The notes beneath the pieces were generated by a model, which searched no databases, was not told the origin of the DNA, and was given only the letters and a program-made list of their open reading frames with translations. Position numbers and translations under genes: made by a program. A stretch of DNA of 64,000 bases, from contig CAVIKO010000002.1 in the NCBI GenBank assembly GCA_963643035.1, positions 25,583 to 89,582 on the forward strand, written 5' to 3'. The number at the start of each line of letters is the position of its first letter. Within the stretch, counting starts at the first letter, position 1. Source of the stretch: UMGS1696 sp963643035 (GTDB lineage Bacteria; Bacillota; Clostridia; Oscillospirales; CAG-272). Shown here piece by piece: positions 18,001 to 26,839 of the stretch.

Positions 18001-19136
18001 ACGGCAAACGGCTTCGGATATGTGCTCCCGCTTGCGATGGTGTCGTCCGTGATGGTGTGATCGAGGAGGATTTCTTCCTGCGTCAGCATAAAATAATTGT
18101 ACCATCCCGGTNNNNNNNNNNGATAATAGCCGCTGTCGTCCGACCAGGTGATGTCTATATGATATGTGCCGGAAGCGAGCTTTACAAGATTCCATGCGTG
18201 TGATACGTCATGGGAATCGCCGGACACCACGCCGCACCACAGATCTGCCAGCCGACAGAGATACGTGTATCCGACCGAGTAGCCTTGACAGATGGAATGA
18301 CCGCCGAGAAGGGAGCCATATGCGTTCGCTACCTGATTGCCGCCCTCGCTCTCGTAGTCGTACATGGTGACAAGGGAAATATAGGCGGCGAGGAAGCGAT
18401 ATTTGTCATACGTTGTCGCATTCTCCGGAATCGCGTCTATAACCAGACGGCATGTCGCTTCAAATACGGAAATCTCATGGCGCAGTGCGTCCTTGTCCAT
18501 GTCGGAGGTCATCTCCACGTCACTGTTTGCGGGCATAAAATAATATGAGCGCAGAGCTTCCGTCGTGGTGCCGTCCGGGGACATCACATCGATCACGGTG
18601 AAGTATATTTCGTATTGGGGATAGTCCTCATTGACAGCTGCGGCTGCAATAAGCAGATTGTCGAGCGTGTCGTAGCCGTATACATCCGCGCGATAAATGA
18701 AATCTTCGATTGCCGCGATTTTCGGTACAATTTCGTCATACAGCTTTTTCTGCGCGTCCGTCAATGTGCTGTATGCAAGAGCCGATTCATAGGAGTATGA
18801 CGCATACGGATTCGAATTCACGCTCTTTTCCATAGCTGTCTCCATGGGCAGCTGTGCGATTTCCTCTTTGGCAAGCGCAATGAGGGTATCCGTTCGTTCA
18901 TGTGCCTCGGCAAGGATCATCGGATCTACAGTTACGGTATCATTATCCGGCGCACGATTCGCGGCATTGTGGACAAACAGAATGGTCAGAGCGGTGTATC
19001 CGGCGAAGAAGAGCGTCAACGCGCTGCAAAGCAGAATAAGGAGGATTTTACATACCTTGTGCCGAATCAAAATGGCGGACAGGAGGAGGACGCAGACAGA
19101 GATCCCCAGAAAAACAAGCGATAACCAGAACGGCAT
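17991..19136 (-). CDS. Membrane-anchored transglutaminase-like protein (contains assembly gap)
   Basis: Two hydrophobic helices at the N-terminus (MPFWLSLVFLGISVCV and ILLILLCSALTLFFAGY) precede an extracytoplasmic domain. It carries the transglutaminase/cysteine-protease triad pattern: Cys in HSICQGYSVGY, His in HAWNLVKL and Asp in DITWSDD. Bacterial relatives are peptidase-like or of unknown role. The start is uncertain: the ATG at 19136 is used here, because an upstream TTG at 19205 would fall in a terminator T-run. A run of ten N interrupts the last 60 codons, but the frame is the same on both sides. The last 10 bp overlap the end of the marR-type gene. Confidence 0.75.
   Translation of the reverse strand: MPFWLSLVFLGISVCVLLLSAILIRHKVCKILLILLCSALTLFFAGYTALTILFVHNAANRAPDNDTVTVDPMILAEAHERTDTLIALAKEEIAQLPMETAMEKSVNSNPYASYSYESALAYSTLTDAQKKLYDEIVPKIAAIEDFIYRADVYGYDTLDNLLIAAAAVNEDYPQYEIYFTVIDVMSPDGTTTEALRSYYFMPANSDVEMTSDMDKDALRHEISVFEATCRLVIDAIPENATTYDKYRFLAAYISLVTMYDYESEGGNQVANAYGSLLGGHSICQGYSVGYTYLCRLADLWCGVVSGDSHDVSHAWNLVKLASGTYHIDITWSDDSGYYXXXXPGWYNYFMLTQEEILLDHTITDDTIASGSTYPKPFAVYG
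18112..18121. other. Assembly gap (10 N) inside the transglutaminase-like gene
   Basis: Ten N are placed between two stretches that stay in the same reading frame. The true gap length is unknown. Confidence 0.99.
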
Positions 19137-19202
19137 ACAATATGTGGCGGTATCGATGGAGAATACCGCGCTCCTTTCCGGCAATCCGATGAACAGACAT
19201 GG

Positions 19203-19286
19203 CAAAAAAGCCGCACAGCACCAGATAGCAAATATGATATACAGTATTATATCATGTTCGTACCAAAAAGGAAAGTGCTGTGCGGC
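19203..19286 (-). terminator. Long-stem terminator after the DUF1846 gene, with a -10-like box in its loop
   Basis: On the minus strand GCCGCACAGCAC pairs perfectly with GTGCTGTGCGGC (plus coordinates 19275-19286 and 19210-19221), followed by TTTTTT. The 53-nt loop holds TATAAT (19246-19251) facing the transglutaminase-like gene, though without a good -35. Confidence 0.65.
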
Positions 19287-19332
19287 ATATTTTTATGAGG
19301 TTCTGTGTGAAAAGGAGAATTGCGTCTGTTGT

Positions 19333-20814
19333 TTATTGATGGAACAGCTTTTTTGTACCGTAAATCGGTTCGCAGGTCAATCGGAGTCCGAGTTTGCGGA
19401 AGGTTTCGGTATCCACATGCGATACGATCACGGTGGAATGGGCTTCGCAGTTTGTGAGTCGCGGCAGACATTCGAGAGCGCGGCGGGCATTTTCATTGTT
19501 GGCGGCGCAAATGGACAGGGCGATTAAGATTTCGTCCGCGTGGAGCCGCGGATTGTGGCAGCCGAGATGTTCCGTTTTCAGACGGCAGATCGGTTCGATG
19601 ATGGAGGGTGCAATCAGATGGGTTTCGTCCGGAATTCCGGCGTAGACCTTCAGCGCATTCAGAAGTACCGCTGCGGACGCACCCAGAAGATCGGATGTTT
19701 TCCCGGTGACAATTGTGCCGTCCTCCAGTTCAATCGCGGCACAGGGACCGTCTGTTGCGGCAGCTTTATTGAGAGCGGCAGGTACCGTTTTGCGATCGTT
19801 CACCGTCAATCCCGCCCGGTTCATCAAAAGCTCTGCTTTGTAGATCGTATCTACGCCGACTGTACCCTTGGTTTTCTTCACAAGACAGTCGTAGTACCGG
19901 CGGATAATCTCCATACCGGCTGCTTCGGATACCACTTCGTCGTCGTAAATGCAGTAGCCTGCCATATTTACACCCATATCGGTGGGGGATTTGTAGGGAC
20001 ATCTGCCGTAGATTCCCTCAAAAAGCTGTCGGAGTACCGGGAAGATTTCGATATCGCGGTTGTAGTTGACAGTCGTTTCGCCATATGCCTCCAGATGGAA
20101 TGGGTCGATCATATTCACGTCGCCAAGATCCACGGTTGCGGCTTCATAGGCGATGTTGACCGGATGGGAAATCGAGAGATTCCAGATCGGGAACGTCTCG
20201 AATTTTGCGTAACCGGATTTCAGCCCGCGCAGATTGTCGTGATACAGCTGAGACAGACAGGTTGCCATTTTCCCGCTGCCGGGTCCGGGTGCTGTGACGA
20301 CGATGAGGGAGCGTTCCGTCTCGATATATTCGTTCTTGCCGTATCCGTCTGCGGAAAGGATCGTGCGGATGTTGGTCGGATATCCGGGAATCGGATAGTG
20401 CTTGAACACGCGGATGCCCAACTCACCGAGCCGCTTGATGAATGCGTCTGCGGAGGGCTGCCCGGCGTATTGTGTGATGACGATGCTGCCGACGTACAAT
20501 CCTCTTTCCCGAAAAGCGTCCATGAGCCGGAGCGCGTCCATATCGTAGGTGATCCCAAGATCGGCGCGCATTTTGTTTTGTTCGATGGCAGCGGCGGACA
20601 CAACAATCACAATTTCCGCCTGTTCTTTGAGCTGCATGAGCATGTTGATCTTGCTGTCGGGACGGAATCCGGGCAGTACTCTGGACGCATGGTAGTCGTC
20701 GAAGAGCTTTCCGCCGAATTCCAGATACAGTTTGCCGCCGAAATGGGAAATCCGGTCGAGTATTTTTTCCGTTTGCAATCGATTATACTTGTCGTTATCA
20801 AACCCGAGCTTCAT
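19333..20814 (-). CDS. DUF1846 domain-containing protein
   Basis: The 493-residue protein matches the DUF1846 family over its full length: start MKLGFDNDKYNRLQTEKILDRI, then GKLYLEFGGKL, LYVGSIVITQY, TAPGPGSGKMATCLSQLYHD and PTDMGVNMAGY. The family is common in anaerobic Firmicutes. The glycine-rich GPGSGK segment suggests nucleotide binding, but I know of no settled biochemical role. It is monocistronic, between a bidirectional terminator upstream and the long-stem terminator downstream. Confidence 0.92.
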   Translation of the reverse strand: MKLGFDNDKYNRLQTEKILDRISHFGGKLYLEFGGKLFDDYHASRVLPGFRPDSKINMLMQLKEQAEIVIVVSAAAIEQNKMRADLGITYDMDALRLMDAFRERGLYVGSIVITQYAGQPSADAFIKRLGELGIRVFKHYPIPGYPTNIRTILSADGYGKNEYIETERSLIVVTAPGPGSGKMATCLSQLYHDNLRGLKSGYAKFETFPIWNLSISHPVNIAYEAATVDLGDVNMIDPFHLEAYGETTVNYNRDIEIFPVLRQLFEGIYGRCPYKSPTDMGVNMAGYCIYDDEVVSEAAGMEIIRRYYDCLVKKTKGTVGVDTIYKAELLMNRAGLTVNDRKTVPAALNKAAATDGPCAAIELEDGTIVTGKTSDLLGASAAVLLNALKVYAGIPDETHLIAPSIIEPICRLKTEHLGCHNPRLHADEILIALSICAANNENARRALECLPRLTNCEAHSTVIVSHVDTETFRKLGLRLTCEPIYGTKKLFHQ

Positions 20815-20915
20815 AAAAATTCCTGCCTCTCTTGCCTGTCCAATATCGTATTCCTATAAAAAAACAAATCCACAATATTATATCGCATCCTGCGGAAAAA
20901 GGCAAGATTGCAATG

Positions 20916-20948
20916 AAAAAACGAGAGACAAAAATTCCCTCGTTTTTT
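20916..20948. terminator. Intrinsic terminator after the glycyl radical enzyme gene
   Basis: AAAAAACGAG (20916-20925) pairs with CTCGTTTTTT (20939-20948). Read on the minus strand it terminates the glycyl radical enzyme transcript. Confidence 0.75.
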
Positions 20949-20984
20949 GATGAAATCTTATGAAAACCTCTGAAAAGTGTCCTG

Positions 20985-23132
20985 TCAAAGGGAATGGGCG
21001 GTGCGTGCGATTACCTCCTGCTGCATCGTGGGAGAGAGGCGCGTGAAATAGTCGCTGTAGCCGCCAATACGCACCACAAGATCGGGATAGTTTTCCGGAT
21101 GAAGTACTGCATCCTGCAAAACTGCGTTGTCCACCACGTTGACCTGCCATTCAAAGCCGCCGCGTGCAAGATACGTTTTCGCAAGAGAGGCAAGCAGTTC
21201 CGCCGCATTGTCGCCGAGTGTGGAGTGGGAAAACTTCATGTTGACTGCGATCCCACCGATAAACGGGGTGTGTTCCCAGGTGGTGGAGGCGAGCAGAGAG
21301 GTGGTTGGACCATCCATTTCACGTCCCTGCGCCGGACCGGAGCCATCGCCAAGCGGAAATCCGGCGCGTCTGCCATCGGGCGTTGCTCCGGTATGCTTGC
21401 CGAATTCATCGTGCATAATCCAGCAGAAGAGACTGGGGATCAGCCGTCCGCCCGCATACGGCACCCGTTGATCCGCGCAGATTTCCGACAGCCGTGCGGC
21501 AATGCGGGCGACATAGCCCTCAGGTGTGGTGAATGCATCGTGAGAAAGCACCGTATCGTTGCCGTATTTCGGGAGCGCGTTGATTTTCGCAAGAAGCGTC
21601 TCGTGTCCGATGAAATTGTTGTCGAGCGCGGTGCGAAGTGCGGCAATGCTTACGTTTTTTTCCCGGAACACCAACGTATCCAGAGCGAACAATCCATCCG
21701 CGGCGTTGGATAGTCCGACAAAAGACGGCATGATCCAGTTGTACCGTGCGCCGCCTTCCTCAATATCTATGCCGTTTTCCAGACAATCGTGGACAAAACA
21801 GGAGAGTAGCGGAGAGAGACAGTATTTCCGCCGTTCATACCGATACAGCACCTGTTCCTGGCAGTTTGCTGTGATCCGGCGGGCAAGGCGCGCGGCATAA
21901 CGTTCCCACAAGGATTCCATATCGGGATATTCCTGGTCGAGGACGGCGCATAGCTCTCCCGGCAGATTCAGATATGGGCTGGCGACCCACACATTGGAGG
22001 CGGCGATCGGGGTGATCTCCACACAGGTAGAGTGAATGTAGTCCGCCGCTTCCTCTTTGGAAAGTCCGTATGTCCGCAGTCCCTGCTGTATCACATCGTC
22101 GCCGAACAGCGCAGGATGCGAATGCCCCTTTGCGAGAATGGAGCAGGCAGCTTGTATGTCCTCTTCCGGCGTATCTGTACTGCAGCACAGTCCGACCGAG
22201 GGATACACAAGACGTACCTGTTCTACGGCAAGCATCGCCATGCGTGTCAGAGGATTGGAGGTGATCCATCCATTTTTGTCTCTGCCGCCAACCATGTAGC
22301 CGCTGGACAGTCCATGCGGTACGCGGTGGTTGATCTGAATTGCCAGACAGTCGAGGAGGGTTTGCGCTTCCTCTTCCGTGATTCGCCCGGCAGCAATGTC
22401 CGCTTCGTAATACGGCAGCAGATAGCGATCCGGTCTGCCAAGCTGAAATTGGAGCATAGTCATCGTCAGCGGGTTCACGCTGAGACACAGTGTGAGAAAC
22501 GATACCGACTGGATTGCTTCGTGAAAGGTGGACGCCGGATTTTTCGGTACACGACGGCAGAGCACTGCGATTTCCCGATATTCCGCCGCCTGTACGGGAT
22601 CCCCACAGTCCGCGGCACGCTGCTCCGCTTCGTTTGCGTAGCGGTCGCTGAACTGTTCCACAGCCGATAGACACATCTGGCACGCACGGTAATAGGCAGC
22701 TTTGCGGACGCTCTCCGGATCGACAGTCGGATCGGGCAGGGTGTTGATTTTCTCCTCAATGTATGCGCGCACACCGGAGGTTCCCAAGGTGAGCAGTCTG
22801 TCATAATCCACTGCCATATGGGAATCCTGTCCGACTTGCACATGCTGGAATCCAAGCGTGTACTGCCGGAGTGTTTCCCATTCGCCGGCTTCTTCTGCGG
22901 TCAGGGAAGTCTCTGAAGGTCTGCCGACGATTCGCTCACCTGGCTCGATCTCCACGCCCCATGCGGCAAAAGCATCCCGGAGCGACATCGCATATCGCAT
23001 ACACCCGTCCCCTATCGGACGATTGGCGAGATATGCCTTGTAAAAATGATAATAAAACGGCGTGTAGTCGATCTTGGGAAAGACCGCGCTTTCCCGCAGT
23101 CGCTCTATCCTTGCTTTGTCATAACCTGCCAT
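20985..23132 (-). CDS. Glycyl radical enzyme of the pyruvate formate-lyase family, unclassified
   Basis: The 715-residue protein carries the two essential parts of a glycyl radical enzyme. The thiyl cysteine is Cys370 in STCVEITP (CVE as in diol dehydratase-type members, where Glu372 would be the base). The C-terminal radical loop VVRIGGYSDYFTRL has the radical glycine at about 691. It is shorter than the roughly 780-850 residues of choline lyase, glycerol dehydratase or pyruvate formate-lyase, and CVE is followed by ITP rather than P, so the substrate cannot be assigned. No activating radical SAM enzyme lies next to it. The start ATG has AGGAG 9 nt upstream and a promoter about 100 bp upstream. 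Confidence 0.9.
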   Translation of the reverse strand: MAGYDKARIERLRESAVFPKIDYTPFYYHFYKAYLANRPIGDGCMRYAMSLRDAFAAWGVEIEPGERIVGRPSETSLTAEEAGEWETLRQYTLGFQHVQVGQDSHMAVDYDRLLTLGTSGVRAYIEEKINTLPDPTVDPESVRKAAYYRACQMCLSAVEQFSDRYANEAEQRAADCGDPVQAAEYREIAVLCRRVPKNPASTFHEAIQSVSFLTLCLSVNPLTMTMLQFQLGRPDRYLLPYYEADIAAGRITEEEAQTLLDCLAIQINHRVPHGLSSGYMVGGRDKNGWITSNPLTRMAMLAVEQVRLVYPSVGLCCSTDTPEEDIQAACSILAKGHSHPALFGDDVIQQGLRTYGLSKEEAADYIHSTCVEITPIAASNVWVASPYLNLPGELCAVLDQEYPDMESLWERYAARLARRITANCQEQVLYRYERRKYCLSPLLSCFVHDCLENGIDIEEGGARYNWIMPSFVGLSNAADGLFALDTLVFREKNVSIAALRTALDNNFIGHETLLAKINALPKYGNDTVLSHDAFTTPEGYVARIAARLSEICADQRVPYAGGRLIPSLFCWIMHDEFGKHTGATPDGRRAGFPLGDGSGPAQGREMDGPTTSLLASTTWEHTPFIGGIAVNMKFSHSTLGDNAAELLASLAKTYLARGGFEWQVNVVDNAVLQDAVLHPENYPDLVVRIGGYSDYFTRLSPTMQQEVIARTAHSL

Positions 23133-23234
23133 AATACACTCTCCTGCGAATACACTATACCATCAGGCTTGTGGCATATAACTGTGATGGCTACAATGCA
23201 TCCTGAAATATGTATGAAAGATTTCTGTGTAGAT

Positions 23235-23263
23235 AGGATACCACAACCCATGCCGTTCGTCAA
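23235..23263 (-). promoter_or_regulatory. Promoter of the glycyl radical enzyme gene
   Basis: On the minus strand TTGACG (23258-23263), 17-bp spacer, TATCCT (23235-23240). The leader would be about 95 nt. Confidence 0.6.
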
Positions 23264-23279
23264 GTGTTTTATGCAATTT

Positions 23280-24665
23280 TTATTTTGCGCGCAGTTCCCG
23301 ACGTACCCGGACAATGACAACAACACTGAGAATAAAAGTCAATATATCTGCAACCGCCATAAACCAGAGCATACCGTATAGTCCGAACCAGATGGATAAC
23401 AGCAGCACAAGCCCTACGCCCATGCCGACTTCCCGGAGCATCGATAATCCTGCAGACGTCCATGCCTTTCCGAGCGATTGGAGAAAGATAAACGTTCCCT
23501 TGTTCACACAAGCCAGAGCTGTGGTCGATAAGAAAAGACGGATGCAGAGTATCGCAAAATCGGTATAATAGGAGCTTTCGTTTTTCGCGCCGAAGATGGC
23601 GATGAGCGGACGCGGAAAACAGTCAAAGAGGAGTGTCGCGCACAGACCGATTCCGAATTCCGCGCAAAGCAGCTCCATCATCAACCGCAACACACGTTCC
23701 TGTCTTTCTGCGCCAAGGTTGTACCCGACGATGGGAATGGCACCTGCGGAGAGTCCGACGGAGATGGACATGACGATTTGAAAAAACTTCATGACAATTC
23801 CCACAACAGCGGTTGGAATCTGTGCGTATGCCTCTTGACTGAATATGGGATCAAGCGCACCGTATTTTTGGCACATATTAAGTACCGCCGCCATGGAAAG
23901 CACAATCGAAACCTGTGAAAGAAAGCTCGTCATGCCGAGAGAAGCGATACGTCCGATGTTACCGTGAAAAACCGTAAACGCGTCGCGTGTCAGCGGGGTG
24001 GTTTTCATTCGGGTGATGTACCAGAGTGAGAGGATGGCGGAGACGATCTGTCCGATCACCGTGGCAATTGCGGCTCCCTTCATGCCCATGCGGAGCGGAA
24101 AGATGAAAATCGGATCCAATACACAGTTGGTCAGTGCACCGGCAAGAAGGGATGCCATGGCAAAGCGCGGACTGCCATCGGAACGGATGACGGGATTGAG
24201 TCCCTGCCCAAACATATAAAACGGGATGCCAAGGGAAATCCAGAAAAAATATTCTTTCGACAGCGCAAACGTTTCGTCATTTACACGTGCGCCAAATGCT
24301 GTCAGAATCGGTTCGTCAAAACACAAATAACAGACGGTCAACACCACGCTGGCGAAGAGGATCCAGAGGATTGAAGTACCTACACCGCGTTGTGCATCCG
24401 CATCCTTACCCGCGCCGAGCCGAATGCTCACAAATGCGCAGCAACCATCCCCCAGCATGGTGGCGATGGCGAGAGCAATGACGGTGAGTGGAAATACCAC
24501 GGAATTGGCGGCATTGCCATAGGAACCGAGGTACGACGCATTGGCAATAAATATCTGATCGACGATGTTGTACAATGCGCCGACCAGCAGTGATATGACG
24601 CAAGGCAGACTGTATTGCAGCAGGAGCCGCCCGGTTTTTTCGGTGAGCAGTTTGTTTTCTTCCAT
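23280..24665 (-). CDS. MATE family multidrug/cation efflux transporter
   Basis: The 461-residue integral membrane protein has about twelve hydrophobic helices in two related halves. The DinF/NorM-type opening is ENKLLTEKTGRLLLQYSLPCVISLLVGALYNIVDQIFI, with Asp35 in helix 1 next to the conserved NIVDQIFI, and VGYNLGAERQERV lies between the halves. MATE proteins export cationic drugs or metabolites using sodium or proton gradients. The gene lies behind a 135-nt leader that contains a strong intrinsic terminator, so expression is probably controlled by attenuation (inference). Confidence 0.93.
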   Translation of the reverse strand: MEENKLLTEKTGRLLLQYSLPCVISLLVGALYNIVDQIFIANASYLGSYGNAANSVVFPLTVIALAIATMLGDGCCAFVSIRLGAGKDADAQRGVGTSILWILFASVVLTVCYLCFDEPILTAFGARVNDETFALSKEYFFWISLGIPFYMFGQGLNPVIRSDGSPRFAMASLLAGALTNCVLDPIFIFPLRMGMKGAAIATVIGQIVSAILSLWYITRMKTTPLTRDAFTVFHGNIGRIASLGMTSFLSQVSIVLSMAAVLNMCQKYGALDPIFSQEAYAQIPTAVVGIVMKFFQIVMSISVGLSAGAIPIVGYNLGAERQERVLRLMMELLCAEFGIGLCATLLFDCFPRPLIAIFGAKNESSYYTDFAILCIRLFLSTTALACVNKGTFIFLQSLGKAWTSAGLSMLREVGMGVGLVLLLSIWFGLYGMLWFMAVADILTFILSVVVIVRVRRELRAK

Positions 24666-24683
24666 AAATATACCTTTCTATGG

Positions 24684-24773
24684 GTGCCGCACAAACAAAA
24701 AGACTGCGTAAGTCCCAAAGATATACAGATAAATCTGTATCCGCTCTGGACTTACGCAGTCGTTGTGCCGCAC
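24684..24773 (-). promoter_or_regulatory. Structured leader with intrinsic terminator upstream of the MATE gene
   Basis: On the minus strand GACTGCGTAAGTCC (plus 24748-24761) pairs perfectly with GGACTTACGCAGTC (24702-24715), followed directly by TTTTTGTTT. Inside the loop GATACAGAT/ATCTGTATATC forms a second stem. The whole hairpin is flanked by GTGCGGCAC direct repeats (24684-24692 and 24765-24773) that are also nearly self-complementary. It lies between a promoter (24809-24837) and the MATE ATG (24665), so it can act as an attenuator or riboswitch expression platform; it also terminates any paaK read-through. Confidence 0.65.
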
Positions 24774-24808
24774 GATGGATAATGAATGCGGGAATATCCC
24801 ATTACTCC

Positions 24809-24837
24809 ATTATAACACGGTGGAACGGAAAACGCAA
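24809..24837 (-). promoter_or_regulatory. Promoter of the MATE leader
   Basis: On the minus strand TTGCGT (24832-24837), 17-bp spacer, TATAAT (24809-24814). The predicted transcript starts upstream of the terminator hairpin. Confidence 0.65.
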
Positions 24838-24901
24838 AGGGAAATTTTACTGAAAATTCGGATGTGTCTGCCGGAAATCTCCATGGAAAACGTACATGCC
24901 G

Positions 24902-26155
24902 TTAATACCGATTGTCGAAAATCCGTGTGGATTTCTTTTCACTGCGCGGCAATTCTCCGAGTGCGACCGCCTTGGGTTCGATGAGCAGTCCGACGCGCAG
25001 CTTGAACACATCGCGCACCGCTTTTTCAATCAGTGGCAAATCCACGCCCTCGTTTGTCTCAAAGAACAGCGTCATAATGTCCCTGCCGTTCATGTGGTCG
25101 ATCATCACCTGGTATTCGCTGCTCACGCCGTCTACCTCGCGCAGTACATCCTCCACCTGACCGGGATAGATGTTCACGCCTTTAACCTTTACCATATCGT
25201 CGCTTCTGCCAATGATCCGGTCGATGCGCGGGAAGGGAAGACCGCAAGCGCATTTATCCGGAACGATCCGCGACAGATCGTGCGTCCGGTATCGGATGAG
25301 CGGTGCGCCTTCCTTGCGGAGCGTAGTGATGACAATTTCACCCGTTTCACCGTCCGGCAGCACCTCCCCTGTTTTCGGATCGATGATCTCAAGGTAGATG
25401 TAGTCGTCCCAATAGTGCATCGGACCGTCCTTTGCGCAGTTGATGCCGATCCCGGGTCCATAGATTTCCGTCAGCCCGTAAATATCGTACAGTTCCACGC
25501 CAAGCTCACGTGCGATCCGATCGCGCATTTTGTCACCCCACCGTTCGGAGCCGATCACGCCCTTTTTCAGATGAATCTGATCCCCGATCCCGCGCCGAGC
25601 GATTTCCTCCGCCAAGAGCAGCGCGTAGGACGAGGTGGCACAAAGTACGGTACTCTTCAGATCCACCATCATTTTGAGCTGCTTATCCGTATTGCCCGGT
25701 CCCATCGGGATCGCCATTGCGCCGAGCTTTTCACAGCCAAGCTGAAACCCAATACCTGCCGTCCATAATCCGTAGCCGGGTGTAATGTGGATTCGGTCGG
25801 CCGGAGTGATCCCGGCGACACGATAGCACCGTGCGAACATTTCCGCCCAGTCGTCCACGTCCCGCTTCGTATAGGGGATGATGATCGGCGTACCCGTGGT
25901 ACCCGAGGAGGAATGGATGCGTACGATTTCCGTGTCCGGCACTGCCTGTACACCCAGTGGATACACATCGCGCAGCTCCGCTTTTTCCGTGAACGGCAGA
26001 GCAGCGAACGCATCCGGTGTGGTGATGGAATCGGGATCCAGGCCGGCGAGTTTTTTTTGATAGAGCGGAGTCCCGAAGTCGAGAATCCGGTGCAGNNNNN
26101 NNNNNCGGTGCAGCTGTGTGCGTATCTGAGAAAGCTGTGTTTCGTTGATTTTCAT
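24902..26155 (-). CDS. paaK: Phenylacetate--CoA ligase family adenylate-forming enzyme (contains spurious-looking gap)
   Basis: The protein of about 417 residues has the adenylation P-loop SSSGTTGTP, the GLTEIYGPG motif, RYRTHDLS, and GRSDDMVKVKGVNIYPGQVEDVL, all typical of PaaK-type aryl-acid CoA ligases. In gut Clostridia these enzymes activate phenylacetate, indoleacetate or other aryl acids. A CACG-type cysteine pair (KCACGLPFPR) matches the family. A 10-N gap near residue 17 is flanked by the same 8-mer; collapsing it gives a continuous frame. It is third in a minus-strand run with the ROK and SIS genes, 30 bp after the latter. The true aryl substrate is not visible. Confidence 0.88.
   Translation of the reverse strand: MKINETQLSQIRTQLHXXXXLHRILDFGTPLYQKKLAGLDPDSITTPDAFAALPFTEKAELRDVYPLGVQAVPDTEIVRIHSSSGTTGTPIIIPYTKRDVDDWAEMFARCYRVAGITPADRIHITPGYGLWTAGIGFQLGCEKLGAMAIPMGPGNTDKQLKMMVDLKSTVLCATSSYALLLAEEIARRGIGDQIHLKKGVIGSERWGDKMRDRIARELGVELYDIYGLTEIYGPGIGINCAKDGPMHYWDDYIYLEIIDPKTGEVLPDGETGEIVITTLRKEGAPLIRYRTHDLSRIVPDKCACGLPFPRIDRIIGRSDDMVKVKGVNIYPGQVEDVLREVDGVSSEYQVMIDHMNGRDIMTLFFETNEGVDLPLIEKAVRDVFKLRVGLLIEPKAVALGELPRSEKKSTRIFDNRY
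26096..26105. other. Assembly gap (10 N) with identical 8-mers at both edges
   Basis: CGGTGCAG occurs just before and just after the N run. Overlapping the two copies restores an in-frame QLHRILDFG stretch, so the gap is probably an unmerged contig overlap. Confidence 0.9.
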
Positions 26156-26185
26156 ATATGGATGCTCCTCTGTGTGGGATGATGT

Positions 26186-26827
26186 TTATTTTTCGCCGAT
26201 CGTGCCGAACGCTTCTTCCTCCAGTGCGGCACAGAGCCAATGATAGACCGGCAGATGCAGTTCCTGTACCTTATACGTTTCCGTTTCCGGCACGCGGATT
26301 GTTACATCGCATACGGCGGATAACGCGGACTCTCCTGCTCCGGTCAGTCCGATCGTGTATAATCCGCGTGCGTGTGCGACTTTGGCGGCGTAGGCGACGT
26401 TTTTCGCGTTTCCGGAGGTGGAGATACCCATAAAGAGATCGCCCGGTTTGCCATAGCCGTATACTTGCTCAGCGTAGCACAGCTCCGGCGGCGCGTCGTT
26501 GCACCATGCCGTGGAAAGAGCGGTGTGCGATACCAGTGCGATTGCCGGAATTCCGCCCTGCAGATGATTCACGACAAATGTGTCGTCCGGGTACAGGGAG
26601 AGAAACGTTTCTTTGTCCCGGTCTGTCATCGCCCTCTTCAGGAGGAAACCCTTCATCAGTTCACCGACGATATGCTCACAGTCCGCCGCGCTCCCCCCGT
26701 TTCCGCAGAACAGAAATTTTCCGCCGCCATGATACGTTTTTTCCCATAAGTCCAAGGCGGCAATCAATGCTTCCCTGCATGGTGCAAGAGAGGGGTAGCG
26801 TGTAAACAGCTCTGTAATTGTTTCCAT
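26186..26827 (-). CDS. SIS-domain protein, phosphoheptose isomerase-like
   Basis: The 213-residue single SIS domain has CGNGGSAADCEH at residues 41-52, which is the GmhA/DiaA signature, plus MGISTSGNAKNV for phosphosugar binding. GmhA converts sedoheptulose 7-phosphate to D-glycero-D-manno-heptose 7-phosphate. Other members act on other phosphosugars. No heptose kinase or adenylyltransferase genes are near. It is 12 bp downstream of the ROK kinase gene, so a kinase-isomerase pair for one sugar is likely (inference). Confidence 0.85.
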   Translation of the reverse strand: METITELFTRYPSLAPCREALIAALDLWEKTYHGGGKFLFCGNGGSAADCEHIVGELMKGFLLKRAMTDRDKETFLSLYPDDTFVVNHLQGGIPAIALVSHTALSTAWCNDAPPELCYAEQVYGYGKPGDLFMGISTSGNAKNVAYAAKVAHARGLYTIGLTGAGESALSAVCDVTIRVPETETYKVQELHLPVYHWLCAALEEEAFGTIGEK

Positions 26828-26839
26828 ATGTCAGCTCCT

